Positions 42,343-53,384 are shown, numbered from the stretch's first letter. The stretch: DNA of 64,000 nucleotides from a bacterium (GCA_024742475.1 JANSYI010000002.1:372001-436000), one strand, 5' to 3'. Numbers and translations: made by a program. The notes: generated by a model from the letters alone, not told the origin.

Positions 42343-42842
42343 TCAGACGTCCTCGGTCGAGACCGTGCTGCGCTCGTCCTTGGTGACCGGCTCCCACGCA
42401 TCGGAGGCCTGCTCGAAGAAGGGCTCCGGCACAACCTGGACGTAGGCGGCGCCCGACTCGTTGCGTGCGAGCACCCGCGCTCGACGAACGTCGCGAGGCG
42501 CTTCGGCGAGATGCATGACGACGGGCACCGCCTCGGCCTGCGCGCGCTCGACGTAGAGGCGCCGATGCGACGCAGTCATGAGGCCGAGCTCCACGTAGGC
42601 ATCGACGCCCGCACGGACCACGGCACACGCGGCGTCCCACATCACGCCGCGGCACCGCTCCCTGCGTTCGAGGTACCAGCCGAGCACATCGCCCTTGGGA
42701 CGCGCGTCGTCGCCGAACAGGCGGACCATCCACGGGTCGAGGTCGAAGAAGACGCCCGACCCATCGGCGACGCGCCGCCGGGCGAAGGTGCTCTTGCCCG
42801 CACCGACCGGTCCCACGACCAGCCGGAGCGTGCCGACCTCGC

Positions 42843-42846
<4 letters not shown>
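42343..42846 (-). CDS. P-loop AAA-type kinase-like protein
   Basis: A 167-residue protein whose GTG start overlaps the cysS stop (GTGA). The Walker A motif GPVGAGKSTFAR is at residues 12-23, a DLDPWM follows where small-molecule kinases have their acceptor-binding Asp, and an Arg-rich lid is seen at APRDVRRARVLARN. This matches the small Zeta-toxin/chloramphenicol-phosphotransferase-like ATPase group. The substrate is unknown. Coupled translation with CysS is notable but functionally unexplained. Confidence 0.82.
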
Positions 42847-44396
<1,550 letters not shown>

Positions 44397-44464
44397 GAGA
44401 CGGCCCGGAGTCTGCCACGGGGGCGGAGCGAGGGACACCCGCCGCGCCTCCTGCGCGAGCGCGC

Positions 44465-45721
44465 CTATGCGGACGCGGCCAGCTGCGAGGGCAGATAGAT
44501 CGAAAAGCTCGTGCCGACGCCCCGCTCGGACTGACACTCGATCCATCCGCCGTGCTGCTCCACCACGCTGCGCGCCGTCGCGAGGCCCAGGCCGGTTCCT
44601 TCGCCCCGGGCCTTCGTGCTGAAGAACGGCTCGAACACCCGATCGCGCACGTTGGGGCTCATGCCTTCACCGTCGTCCTGCACGGTGATGACGACCATCG
44701 GGCCCGGGGTCAGGATGCGGCTCGGATCACCGTCCGTCGTTCGACAGGAGAACCGAATGGTGCCGCCGCGTTCGCCGAGCGCATCGCGGGCGTTGACGAT
44801 CAGATTGACGAACACCTGGACGAGGCGAGGCGCGTCGACCGGCACCTCGGCCTCGAACCCCGGCTCGGCGCGGACGAGCTCGACGTGGTCCGGGAGCAAG
44901 GGCTCCACCAGGCGAACGACCCTCTCCTCGAGTTCGCGATATGGGATGGCCCGGACGTCGAGTTCCGCTGCCCCTCCCAGGCCGAGCAGCTCGTCGCAGA
45001 CCCCCTGAGCGCGGTCGATCGCCTCCGTTAGAGGGACGAGGTCGGCCAGTTGTCCCGCGTCGAGCGGGGAGAGCTTCAGCATCTCCACGCTCTGCGTGAC
45101 CACGCCGAGCATGTTTCGCAGGTCGTGCACCATGCCGGCCGCGAGGACACGGACGGTCTCGAGGCGCTCGTGCTCGACCATGCGCGCCACGAGTCGAGCG
45201 CGCTCGTCTTGGAACTCTCGCTCGGTGATCCGTGCGGTCGCAGCGGAGACCATTGCACTGACGAGCGCGTAGAGTTCGACGTCGTCCTGACCGAGCGGCG
45301 GCGTCGCATCGTCGAGAAAGGCACCCGCACCGATGACCCCTCGAAACGCCCCCACGTAGATCACGGGCGCCGCCATGAGGGCCTGGTTCTGCATCTTGCG
45401 CTGCACGGCCTCGTTGTTTGCGGCGATGGCCTCGGCCGTCGGAAGCAGGATCGGCCCTTTGCCCTGCGCGAGGTAGATCAACATCGCGTCTCCGGCCATT
45501 GCGACCTCGGGGAGGTTCTTTCGAACGTGCTCTTCGTGTCGGCCGCGCACGGCCACGATTTGCATGGCGTCGTCCGTCGGTTTGCGCTGGAGGTAGAGCC
45601 ACGACGTCGAGAGCCCAAAGGCACTGCTGGAAAACTCCGCGAGCGCCGCCACGAGCGCGTCGAGCTCGTCGCAACCGTCGAGGGCCCCCTGAAGATCACG
45701 AAGGCGCTTGAGCTCTGACAT
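44465..45721 (-). CDS. GAF-domain sensor histidine kinase (orphan)
   Basis: A 418-residue soluble kinase from ATG 45721. A GAF-type sensory domain (residues about 10-170) is followed by a phosphoacceptor helix with MVHDLRNMLGVV. The HATPase domain has N-box NLIVNARDALGE, G1 DDGEGM and G2 GTGLGLATARS. No membrane segment or response regulator is adjacent. The domain order GAF-HisKA-HATPase is common for cytoplasmic sensors in myxobacteria. Divergent from a Ser/Thr kinase gene 226 bp away. Confidence 0.92.
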   Translation of the reverse strand: MSELKRLRDLQGALDGCDELDALVAALAEFSSSAFGLSTSWLYLQRKPTDDAMQIVAVRGRHEEHVRKNLPEVAMAGDAMLIYLAQGKGPILLPTAEAIAANNEAVQRKMQNQALMAAPVIYVGAFRGVIGAGAFLDDATPPLGQDDVELYALVSAMVSAATARITEREFQDERARLVARMVEHERLETVRVLAAGMVHDLRNMLGVVTQSVEMLKLSPLDAGQLADLVPLTEAIDRAQGVCDELLGLGGAAELDVRAIPYRELEERVVRLVEPLLPDHVELVRAEPGFEAEVPVDAPRLVQVFVNLIVNARDALGERGGTIRFSCRTTDGDPSRILTPGPMVVITVQDDGEGMSPNVRDRVFEPFFSTKARGEGTGLGLATARSVVEQHGGWIECQSERGVGTSFSIYLPSQLAASA

Positions 45722-45947
45722 CGACCCATTCAGATTGCCACGCGGACACTCGCCGCCTCGACCGGAAGGCGGCCGTCGCGATGGCTGGAACGCGCAACGA
45801 TGTTCTGGGGGTCGGGAGCACCCACCGACGAACATCCCGGTCGCGTGCACCTGAAGTCCGGCCCCGCGGCCGGCTCTCGGAACGACCGTGAGGACGCCAC
45901 GCCGCGCGATTTGCCTCGTTCGCGTCACGTCGCCATGATGCCGCTCA

Positions 45948-48824
45948 GTGCTCGAGGACCCGACGCTCGCTGCCACCGACGCCAGCGTCTCGACGCCGTC
46001 GGGGGCCGACTCACTCGTCCTTCGTCGCGGGGAGACCATCGGCCGCTTCGTCATCATCGACGAGCTCGGCCGTGGCGCGATGGGGACGGTCTACGCCGTG
46101 TTCGACGTCAAGCTGGAGCGCCAGGTCGCGCTCAAGCTCCTGCACCGAAGCGACCGCGGCATGGGCAGCCTGCTGGCCGAAGCGCAGGCCCTCGCCCGCG
46201 TGAACCATCCCAACGTCGTCACCGTGTTCGACGTCGGCGATCACCAGGGCCGGCTGTACCTCGCGATGGAGCTCGTGCAGGGACGAACCCTCCGCGAGTG
46301 GCAGGCCGACACCTCGCCCGACTGGCGCGAGCTCCTGGCGGTCTACCGCGGCGCAGCGCGGGGCCTGCAGGCCGTGCACGAGGCCGACCTGGTGCACGGA
46401 GACTTCAAGCCCGACAACGTGATGGTGGCCGACGACGGCCGCGTGCTGGTGATGGACTTCGGCATCGCGCGATCGCTCGAAGACACCTCATCCCACGAGG
46501 AGCTCACCGCCTCCCACAGCGGCTCGCGGTCGCTCGACGTCAGCCGGATCCGAGGGACCCCCGCCTACATGGCGCCCGAGCAGCTGCACCTCGACGGTGT
46601 CGGCCCTGCGAGCGATCAGTTCGCGTTCTGCGTGGCGCTCTACGAGGCACTGTGGGGCGAGCGGCCCTTCGATGGCGAAACGCTGGCCGAGCTGGCCTCC
46701 AACGTCGCGCAGGGGGATCGACGCAAGCGCCCCAGCGGCCGTTCGGTGCCGCAATGGCTGACCCAGGTCGTCGAACGAGGGCTCTCGAAGAAGCCCGAAG
46801 ATCGCTTCGAGTCGATGGCTGCGCTCGACGAATCGTTCGACCAGTCGCTCCGGCGCCGCATGCAAGCGTTCTCGCTCGCGGGCGCGATCGGGCTCACCGC
46901 GGCCATCGGGACGGCGCTCGCCCTCACGCCACCGGAGCAATCCCCCTGCGAAGTCGCCGCCAAGCAGTTCGACGCGCGCGTCTCGGGCGATGACATCGCG
47001 AGCCTGCGGCAGCGCATCCTGGACATCGAACACGATGACGCTCCCTCTTCGGCCCAGCGGTTCGACCGCCGACTCGACGCCTTCGCGGAGCAGTGGCACG
47101 AGGCCAACGCCGCGCTGTGCCGTCCTTCGACCGAGAACCCCGCGCTCCTCACCGCTCGGCGCCAGTGCCTGCAGCGACAGGTCGAGCACCTCGGTGTACT
47201 CGTCGACGTGTACGGCGATGCACCCACCCTCGACCTCTCGCGGGTCGGTAACCTCGCGTCGGCGCTGCCTCGGCCGTCTCAGTGCGCCACGCTGGACAAT
47301 CCGTCCGCCATCGAGGGGACCAGCGCCCTGGCCCTGATCGAGGCTCAGCAGGCGCTCGCCCGTGCGCGCGCGCTGGCCACCACGGGCCGCGTCGACGAAG
47401 GTCTGGCGCTGGTCGATGCCCAGCTCGAGACGATTCGGAGCCTCGACGCGCCCGCGTTGGAGGCCAACCTCTACCTGTGGCGCGCGGCCAAGCTGCGGAC
47501 CAAGGGGCAATACGACGAAGCCCTCGCCAACACGAAGGCGGCCCAGTACGCAGCCACCCGCGCCTCTGACGAAGACCTGCCGTGCCTGGGCTGGCTCGAC
47601 CGCGCCTACCACACGCAGCGCGTCACTCCGAACGCCACCGCGCTCATCGAGTCTCAGCTCGAAGCCGCCGAGTTCGAGTTGCTGCGGGTCGGCAACCCAC
47701 CCAACCTTCGCATCCGGTACCTGATGCGCAAGGCGAACACCGAGCTGCGTACGGGCAAGGCCGACGCCGCGATCGCGGACCTGACCGAAGCCCTCGCCCT
47801 GACCGAGCAGGCACCGCCCCGCCAGCTGACCATCAGCAACATTCACAACCTGCGCGCGATGGCCCACATCAACGCGGGGCACGAACCGCAAGCGCACGCG
47901 GATTTTCGCGCCGCCCACGACGTGCTCGAAGGAGCCTACGGACCGCACCACCCCGTCCTTTCGCAGTCGCGCTCCAACCTGGGCACGATCTGCATGAGCC
48001 GCGGCGACTTCGAGTGCGCCCGGCAGACCTTCGAGGAGGCGCTGCGAACGCTCGAGGCCTCGTCGTCGGACAACCCGACGTCGAAGGCCTGGCTGCTCAC
48101 CAACCTCGCGGAGGTCGCTTACTGGCAGGGCGACGCCTCCGCATCCCGACGCCACGCCGAGGACGCGCTCGCCGTCGCGACCCAGGCGGGCTTCGCCGAC
48201 ACCCCGGAGTCGGTCCCGGCCAGGGTGAAGCTGCTCCGCGTGCTCGGCGAGCAGGAGGCGTGGGCCCAAGGCGAAGCCGTGCTCGAGGACCTGCTGCGCG
48301 TGAACGAGGCGGTGTTCGACGGAATGATCGACGCAGTCGGCCCCTACCTCGAGGCTGCGAAGTGGTCGACTGCGAAGGGCGACTACGATGCGGCGCTCGC
48401 CTATGCGGTGAAGGCTCGCGGTGCTGCGGAGGAGCACGCCAAAACCCACGCCGGCAAGCTCGCCGAGACCCTCGCCGCAGAGGCGTCCGCGTTGATCGTG
48501 CTCGAGCGACTCGACGATGCTGATGCCGCCCTGACCCGCGCCCAGGCGATCGTCGACGCCGACGCGTCGTCCCCGGTGCTCTCGCTCAGCGTCGGCTTCT
48601 CGCGCGCCAAGCTGCTCGAGGCCGCGGGTCGACACGACGACGCTGCCTCCACGGCAACGGCGCTCGTCCTCGCCGCCGACCCCGACGATGTGGGACAAGC
48701 CAAGGCGAGGGCCAGGCTCGTGTCGTGGATGAAGAGCCACGACATGCCGCCTCCACCCCAGACCGCTCGCGCAGTAGAGCCAGCGCAGGCTGGCGCGGCC
48801 AAGGCCCGCGTCAGTCCTGGCTGA
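45948..48824 (+). CDS. Ser/Thr kinase with C-terminal TPR array, HGD-type catalytic loop
   Basis: A 958-residue protein starting at GTG 45948. The kinase domain (about 25-300) has ELGRGAMGTVYAV, Lys in VALKLLHR, HGDFKPDNVM and DFGIARSL. The usual HRD Arg is Gly, placing it among non-RD kinases that often need no activation-loop phosphorylation. A transmembrane helix (AGAIGLTAAIGTALAL) precedes at least ten TPR-like repeats from about residue 480 to the end. The TPR part probably recruits partners outside the membrane, or the orientation is inverted. Typical myxobacterial architecture. Confidence 0.92.
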   Translation: MLEDPTLAATDASVSTPSGADSLVLRRGETIGRFVIIDELGRGAMGTVYAVFDVKLERQVALKLLHRSDRGMGSLLAEAQALARVNHPNVVTVFDVGDHQGRLYLAMELVQGRTLREWQADTSPDWRELLAVYRGAARGLQAVHEADLVHGDFKPDNVMVADDGRVLVMDFGIARSLEDTSSHEELTASHSGSRSLDVSRIRGTPAYMAPEQLHLDGVGPASDQFAFCVALYEALWGERPFDGETLAELASNVAQGDRRKRPSGRSVPQWLTQVVERGLSKKPEDRFESMAALDESFDQSLRRRMQAFSLAGAIGLTAAIGTALALTPPEQSPCEVAAKQFDARVSGDDIASLRQRILDIEHDDAPSSAQRFDRRLDAFAEQWHEANAALCRPSTENPALLTARRQCLQRQVEHLGVLVDVYGDAPTLDLSRVGNLASALPRPSQCATLDNPSAIEGTSALALIEAQQALARARALATTGRVDEGLALVDAQLETIRSLDAPALEANLYLWRAAKLRTKGQYDEALANTKAAQYAATRASDEDLPCLGWLDRAYHTQRVTPNATALIESQLEAAEFELLRVGNPPNLRIRYLMRKANTELRTGKADAAIADLTEALALTEQAPPRQLTISNIHNLRAMAHINAGHEPQAHADFRAAHDVLEGAYGPHHPVLSQSRSNLGTICMSRGDFECARQTFEEALRTLEASSSDNPTSKAWLLTNLAEVAYWQGDASASRRHAEDALAVATQAGFADTPESVPARVKLLRVLGEQEAWAQGEAVLEDLLRVNEAVFDGMIDAVGPYLEAAKWSTAKGDYDAALAYAVKARGAAEEHAKTHAGKLAETLAAEASALIVLERLDDADAALTRAQAIVDADASSPVLSLSVGFSRAKLLEAAGRHDDAASTATALVLAADPDDVGQAKARARLVSWMKSHDMPPPPQTARAVEPAQAGAAKARVSPG

Positions 48825-49812
48825 AGCCGTTGAACCAAAGCGTCGTCATCTCGCCCAACGCGTCGTCGCCCGGTGGCGTGTTGAACGACGAGAACGGATG
48901 CTCCGCGCTGGGGTCGACGGCGAGCCCCCACATGGCGGTCGTCGAGGCCACGCCCCTTCCGTAGCGAAGGTCCCCGAGCTCGTGTGGGTCAGAGGGGTCA
49001 GCGGCCACCCATCCGTCGGCGAACCAGTCGAAGGTGGCCAGGCCCTCGGCGAGTCGAGCATCGCCCCCGGCGAGCGCAGCCCGTGCGTCGGCCCCGAAGC
49101 GGGGCACGGAGCCCCCCTCGCGCGAGGTCACCTCTCCGAGCCAGGGGACGTGCACCGCGTCGACGTGGATGCGTCCGTCGGCGAGGTAGAGCGTCCTCCA
49201 CAGCACGTTGGTCGCAATGCCCGGGAACGCGGCCACGCGGACGACCGTGTGTCCGCGGCCAGCTGCGAGCGCCTCGGCGTGGGCTCTGGCGCGCGCGTGC
49301 TGCAGCCCGCCCCACCCCATGTACAGGGCGCACCAAGCCAGCGCGATCCACAGCGGGCGGAGCCGGTCCTTCACGGCCGCGACGGCGACACCGACGCAAA
49401 GCGGGAGGGTGAACGCGGGATCGATGATCCCGATCCAGTTCCACGCCTCGCGCGTGCTGGAGAATGGCCACCACAGCTGAGTTCCGTACGACGTGAACGC
49501 ATCGAGCAGCGCGTGCGTGGCGTAGCCCGCCGTGGTCGCTCCGAGGATGAGCGCGCGCTCGGCTTTGGGCTTCCGCCAGATGAAGGGGAGCCCAGAGACC
49601 ACGCCGCCGATCGGCACGAAGGCCAGGCTGTGCGTGAAGTGGCGGTGGTACGTCCACGCGACGAGAGGGTCGTGCGCGCTGCGGATGAAGATGTCGAGGT
49701 CGGGCGCCATGCCCCCGAGGGCACCGTACAGCCAGGCTCGACGGCCGAGCTTCTCCTGCAGAAGGATCTGCGCAGCTGCGGCTCCGAGCGCACCTTGAGT
49801 GACGGGGTCCAC
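48811..49812 (-). CDS. YdjM/DUF457-type membrane-bound metal-dependent hydrolase
   Basis: A 333-residue protein with four to five hydrophobic segments. Family motifs include MDPVTQGALGAA, GGMAPDLDI, the HRHFTHSLAF histidine cluster, ATHALLDAFTSYGTQLWWPF and a WNWIGIIDP segment. The histidines and aspartates are thought to bind metal. Members resemble YdjM/YfhO-associated hydrolases of unclear substrate. The start is ATG 49812. The stop overlaps the convergent kinase-TPR gene by 14 bp. Confidence 0.9.
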   Translation of the reverse strand: MDPVTQGALGAAAAQILLQEKLGRRAWLYGALGGMAPDLDIFIRSAHDPLVAWTYHRHFTHSLAFVPIGGVVSGLPFIWRKPKAERALILGATTAGYATHALLDAFTSYGTQLWWPFSSTREAWNWIGIIDPAFTLPLCVGVAVAAVKDRLRPLWIALAWCALYMGWGGLQHARARAHAEALAAGRGHTVVRVAAFPGIATNVLWRTLYLADGRIHVDAVHVPWLGEVTSREGGSVPRFGADARAALAGGDARLAEGLATFDWFADGWVAADPSDPHELGDLRYGRGVASTTAMWGLAVDPSAEHPFSSFNTPPGDDALGEMTTLWFNGFSQD

Positions 49813-49845
49813 CGCGGCAGAGCATGAGTGCCCCGGCGCGCCCGG

Positions 49846-51402
49846 TCAATCCAGACGGTCGCCCGAGCCCTTGGTCAGGTCCACAGAGCGCAACTCCCGA
49901 TACAGAGCGATGCAGACCATGATGATGATCAACGTAAACGGCAGCGCGGTCGAGAGCACCGCGGCCTGAAGCGCGTCGAGCCCCGCTTGCCCGCTCGCGA
50001 AGACCAGCGTCGCCGCGACCGCGCCTTCGAGCACCGCCCAGTACACGCGCTGGGCAACCGGGGGCTCCTCGGCGCCGCCCGAGCTGATCGTGTCGATGAC
50101 GAGCGAGGCCGAGTCGGACGAGGTCACGAAGAACAAGATCACGCACACCGTGCACAGAACGCTCGAGACCTGCGCCAACGGGAGCCGGTCGAGCATCTCG
50201 AAGATCGCGGTCGGCACCCCCTCGGGTGTGGACACGGACTGGGCCAGACCGGCGTTCTGCTGGACCTCCATGAACAGCGCGGTGTCGCCAAACACGGTGA
50301 ACCACGTGAAGCCCACGAGCGTGGGAGCCAACATCACGCCGAGCAGGAACTCTCGAATCGTACGTCCCCGGGACACCCGCGCAATGAACATGCCGACGAA
50401 GGGCGCCCAGGCGATCCACCACGACCAGTAGAAGACCGTCCAGTTCGACAGCCACGTCTCGGCGCGGGGCTTCTCGAAGCTCGCCGTCCAAAACGAGTTC
50501 TCGGGAAGATGCTGCAGATAGGTCCCGAGGTTCTCGACGAACGCGCTGAGCAGGAATGCGGTGGGCCCGGCGACGAACACGAAGACCAGCAGCAGGCCCG
50601 CGATGCCCAGGTTCAGCTCGCTGAGGCGCTTGACCCCCGCGTCGAGCCCCGAGACCACCGACACCGTGGCGGCGAGCGTGATGGTGGCGATGATGATGAA
50701 CTGCACGGTCCCCGATTGCTCGAGGCCGAATACGTGCGCGAGTCCGGCGTTGACCTGCGCGGCCCCGTAGCCCAGCGACGTCGAGACACCAAAGAGCGTG
50801 CTGACCACCGCGAGGGCGTCAACCGCATCGCCGATGCGTCCGTTGACGCGCTCGCCGAGCAGGGGGTAGAGCGCGGAGCGGATCGAAAGCGGCAGCCCCT
50901 TGCGAAACGAGAAATACGCGAACGCGAGACCGATGAGCGCGTAGACGGCCCACGGATGTAGGCCCCAGTGAAAGTAGGTGAGGCCCATCGCCTCACGAGC
51001 CGCATCGAGCGTCGCGGGTCGACCCGATGGCGGGTTGGCGTAGTGCTGCAGCGGCTCGGCGACGCCGAAGAACAGCAAGCCAATGCCCATCCCCGCCGAG
51101 AAGAGCATCGCAAACCAACTGGGAGTGCTGAACTCGGGGCGCGAGTCGTCAGGACCGAGGCGCAGGTCGCCGTAGGGGCTGAAGACGAGCCATCCAGCGA
51201 AGCCGAGGAAGCCGGTCATCGACAGGATGTAGAACCACCCGAACCGCGACACGAGGCCGGTCTGCACGGCCTCGAGCACCTCGCCGACCGAGCTCGTCGC
51301 GACGACGGCGGCGATCACGATCGTGACGATGAGGGCGCTGGCCCCCCAAAACACGTACGGGTTGACGTCGAGTGCTTTCTTCTTCGACTTGATTTCACTC
51401 AT
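49846..51402 (-). CDS. BCCT-family glycine betaine/choline transporter
   Basis: A 518-residue, 12-segment carrier from ATG 51402, which overlaps the stop of the dimethylglycine methyltransferase gene (ATGA). BCCT signature segments are present: GMGIGLLFFGVAEPLQHY and the substrate-binding WTVFYWSWWIAWAPFVGMF. Such carriers take up betaine or choline with Na+ or H+. Its place as last gene of a betaine-synthesis operon means synthesis and uptake are made together under salt stress, which is inference. Confidence 0.94.
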   Translation of the reverse strand: MSEIKSKKKALDVNPYVFWGASALIVTIVIAAVVATSSVGEVLEAVQTGLVSRFGWFYILSMTGFLGFAGWLVFSPYGDLRLGPDDSRPEFSTPSWFAMLFSAGMGIGLLFFGVAEPLQHYANPPSGRPATLDAAREAMGLTYFHWGLHPWAVYALIGLAFAYFSFRKGLPLSIRSALYPLLGERVNGRIGDAVDALAVVSTLFGVSTSLGYGAAQVNAGLAHVFGLEQSGTVQFIIIATITLAATVSVVSGLDAGVKRLSELNLGIAGLLLVFVFVAGPTAFLLSAFVENLGTYLQHLPENSFWTASFEKPRAETWLSNWTVFYWSWWIAWAPFVGMFIARVSRGRTIREFLLGVMLAPTLVGFTWFTVFGDTALFMEVQQNAGLAQSVSTPEGVPTAIFEMLDRLPLAQVSSVLCTVCVILFFVTSSDSASLVIDTISSGGAEEPPVAQRVYWAVLEGAVAATLVFASGQAGLDALQAAVLSTALPFTLIIIMVCIALYRELRSVDLTKGSGDRLD

Positions 51403-52232
51403 GCGGGTTTGACGATCGAGAAGAACCCCCAGGCGAGGTGGCCTCTGTTTCCACCATCGACCCAGTGTTGCAGCCCCACGAGCATCCGGTCGATGTAGCC
51501 GGCGTCGACGCCAGCCTGCTCGAGCTCTTGGCGCCTGCGCACGGTCTCGCGGGCCACGGCGCCGTAGTGCTGCACGAGCTGCGCCGTGTGGTCGGCGAAT
51601 CCGCTGAACCTCAGGCCCGCGGCTTCGGCGTGGGCTCGATAGGCCCGGACGGATCCGAGTGAGGACAGGTGAATGCGGGCGAGGATCGGATCGAGCACGC
51701 CGTCGGGACAGTCGTCGGCCTGCATAGGATCGGAGAACACGAACACGCCGCCGGGTCGGAGGGCGCGCGCGACCTCCCGAAACACACGCCCGCGATCCGA
51801 GCTGTGGAGGATGGCATCCTGCGACCACGCGGCGGCGTGGGCCCCGTCGGCGACCGGCAGCTGCTCGAAGAATGCGTCGTGAACGGTGATGCGTTCACCC
51901 AGCCCGGCATCTGCGTTGAGCCTGCGTGCGCGCTCGTTCTCGACCTCGGAGACGTTGATCGCATCGACGCTCACGCCGAAGCGTTGGGACAAGTACCGAG
52001 ACGCGCCGCAATACCCCGAGCCGAGGTCGAGCACCCGGTCGTCACCCGAAAGAGGGGGCAGCGTGTCGGCGAGCGCGGCCACGGTGCGCCGGCTTGCGGC
52101 CGCGATGGGCTCGTCCGGCGCGGCATACAGCCCGATGTGGATGTCCTCCCCGCCCCAGATGGTCGAGTAGAACGTCTCCGCGTCGCTGCTGTTGTAGTAG
52201 CTCCGCGCGATGTCGGATCCGGCGTCGGTCAT
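51399..52232 (-). CDS. Sarcosine/dimethylglycine N-methyltransferase
   Basis: A 277-residue SAM-dependent methyltransferase. Motif I is VLDLGSGYCGASRYL, with a typical start YYNSSDAETFYSTIWGGEDI and a product region LQHWVDGGNRGHLAWGFF seen in SDMT enzymes of halophiles. It would convert sarcosine and dimethylglycine to betaine. It overlaps both flanking genes by 4 nt. Substrate specificity is inferred from family resemblance and context. Confidence 0.92.
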   Translation of the reverse strand: MTDAGSDIARSYYNSSDAETFYSTIWGGEDIHIGLYAAPDEPIAAASRRTVAALADTLPPLSGDDRVLDLGSGYCGASRYLSQRFGVSVDAINVSEVENERARRLNADAGLGERITVHDAFFEQLPVADGAHAAAWSQDAILHSSDRGRVFREVARALRPGGVFVFSDPMQADDCPDGVLDPILARIHLSSLGSVRAYRAHAEAAGLRFSGFADHTAQLVQHYGAVARETVRRRQELEQAGVDAGYIDRMLVGLQHWVDGGNRGHLAWGFFSIVKPA

Positions 52233-53032
52233 GGCTGTTCGCCCTCGCGGTACTGCTTCTCGGCGACGTGGATGAAGAAGTCGGGCTCCGCCTCGCGATA
52301 CGTCTCTTGAAAGTCGCCGTACGTCTCGATGCGCTGAAATCCGACCTCACGCATGAGCCGACGCGTGTACGCCTTGCGCAGCGGGAACATGTTGAGATGG
52401 AAACTCGAACCGTCGGGAAAGCCGTAGGCAAACCGGGCGAGGCCCTCATCGACGTGCTCGGGGGTCACGGACACGTCGTCGCCGCAGTAGTAGTACGTGT
52501 GGGCGCTCGAGTAGCCGTGGTCGAGGATGGCGTCGTAGTTGCGCTGGTCCAAGATCAGCACGCCGTCGTGGCGTAGCGCCGAATAGAACTCGGCCAGCGC
52601 CTTGCGGCGATCGTTCTCGGAGAACAGGTGCGTGAACGAGTTGCCCGCACACACGACCGCATCGAAGCGGCCGTGCAGGGTGCGGCTGAGCCAGCGCCAG
52701 TCGGCCTGCGCGGTTCGCATGACCAGGCCACGACGCTTGGCGTTCTCGAAGGCTCGGTAGAGCATCTGTGCGCTGCCGTCGCAGCTGACCACGTCGAAAC
52801 CGGCCTCGAGCAGTCGCACCGAGTGAAACCCGGTGCCGGTCGCGACATCCAACACCGTCTTGGCGCCGCGCTTCTCGAGCTCCTCGATGAAGAAGCTGCC
52901 TTCGCTCTGTGCCCGAAGGTCCCAGTCGATCAGCTGGTCCCACTTCTGGACGAACGCGTGAACGTACTCTTCCTTGTAGTGGTCGGATTCGCGCACCTCG
53001 AGCGGCGCATCACCAAAGTCCTGCCCGGGCAC
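52229..53032 (-). CDS. Glycine/sarcosine N-methyltransferase
   Basis: A 267-residue SAM-dependent methyltransferase from GTG 53032; an in-frame stop 10 codons upstream limits alternatives. Motif I is VLDVATGTGFHSVRLLEAGF, and the N-terminus (DHYKEEYVHAFVQKWDQLIDWDLRA) and DQRNYDAIL match the GSMT family. It methylates glycine to sarcosine and then dimethylglycine. With the downstream methyltransferase it forms the glycine-to-betaine route. First gene of the operon, behind a long leader containing a strong terminator. Confidence 0.92.
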   Translation of the reverse strand: MPGQDFGDAPLEVRESDHYKEEYVHAFVQKWDQLIDWDLRAQSEGSFFIEELEKRGAKTVLDVATGTGFHSVRLLEAGFDVVSCDGSAQMLYRAFENAKRRGLVMRTAQADWRWLSRTLHGRFDAVVCAGNSFTHLFSENDRRKALAEFYSALRHDGVLILDQRNYDAILDHGYSSAHTYYYCGDDVSVTPEHVDEGLARFAYGFPDGSSFHLNMFPLRKAYTRRLMREVGFQRIETYGDFQETYREAEPDFFIHVAEKQYREGEQP

Positions 53033-53110
53033 AGCCCAGGTGTACGCGCTGAGCGGCCTCTACTCAAATCAGCCGCAGCTCCGAGACGGTCGTGTCGACG
53101 CGAGCGCGCG

Positions 53111-53167
53111 AAAAAACTCCCGATTCGGCGGTTGCAGGAGGGCACCACACAACCGCCGCATCGGGAG
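53111..53167 (-). terminator. Strong intrinsic terminator in the leader of the betaine operon (attenuator candidate)
   Basis: On the minus strand an 18-nt arm (53167-53150) pairs with 53134-53117 with a single G-A mismatch, a 15-nt loop and a following run of six T (53116-53111). The T-run ends 78 nt before the GSMT start codon. No minus-strand gene lies upstream that it could simply terminate. Confidence 0.82.
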
Positions 53168-53169
53168 CG

Positions 53170-53188
53170 GGTCCCAGATCATGGGACC
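53170..53188 (-). repeat. Hairpin immediately upstream of the leader terminator
   Basis: GGTCCCA-TGATC-TGGGACC, perfect 7-bp arms, two bases from the terminator stem. It may be part of a regulatory RNA fold. Confidence 0.65.
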
Positions 53189-53311
53189 GGGAACGACAAC
53201 ATGCACGCTTCTCTTGGGGGGACATCCGCACAACGGGGAAGCGCCCGCCGGCTTTCACCTTGGACGCGACCCAATCCGCAGGTGTTTCACGCCTCGGGGT
53301 TTTTTCCCGCT

Positions 53312-53334
53312 GCGCAAGCGACGCGCCCTTGCGC
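53312..53334. repeat. Inverted repeat in the divergent region
   Basis: GCGCAAG (53312-53318) pairs with CTTGCGC (53328-53334) across a 9-nt loop. It lies between the plus-strand promoter of the lipoprotein gene and the leader hairpins. Confidence 0.45.
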
Positions 53335-53378
53335 TCGCGAAAAGCGCCAGGAGTTCGACGGTCCGGCTGCGAACCCCC

Positions 53379-53384
53379 TAGACT
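53379..53384 (+). promoter_or_regulatory. -10-like element of a leaderless-type promoter
   Basis: TAGACT lies 6 nt before ATG 53391; TTCGAC at 53354-53359 is a possible -35 element with a 19-bp spacer. Confidence 0.45.

Noticed and set aside
46488-48740. 750-codon antisense frame over the kinase-TPR gene
   Set aside because: Shadow frame with no motifs; the plus-strand TPR protein is clear.
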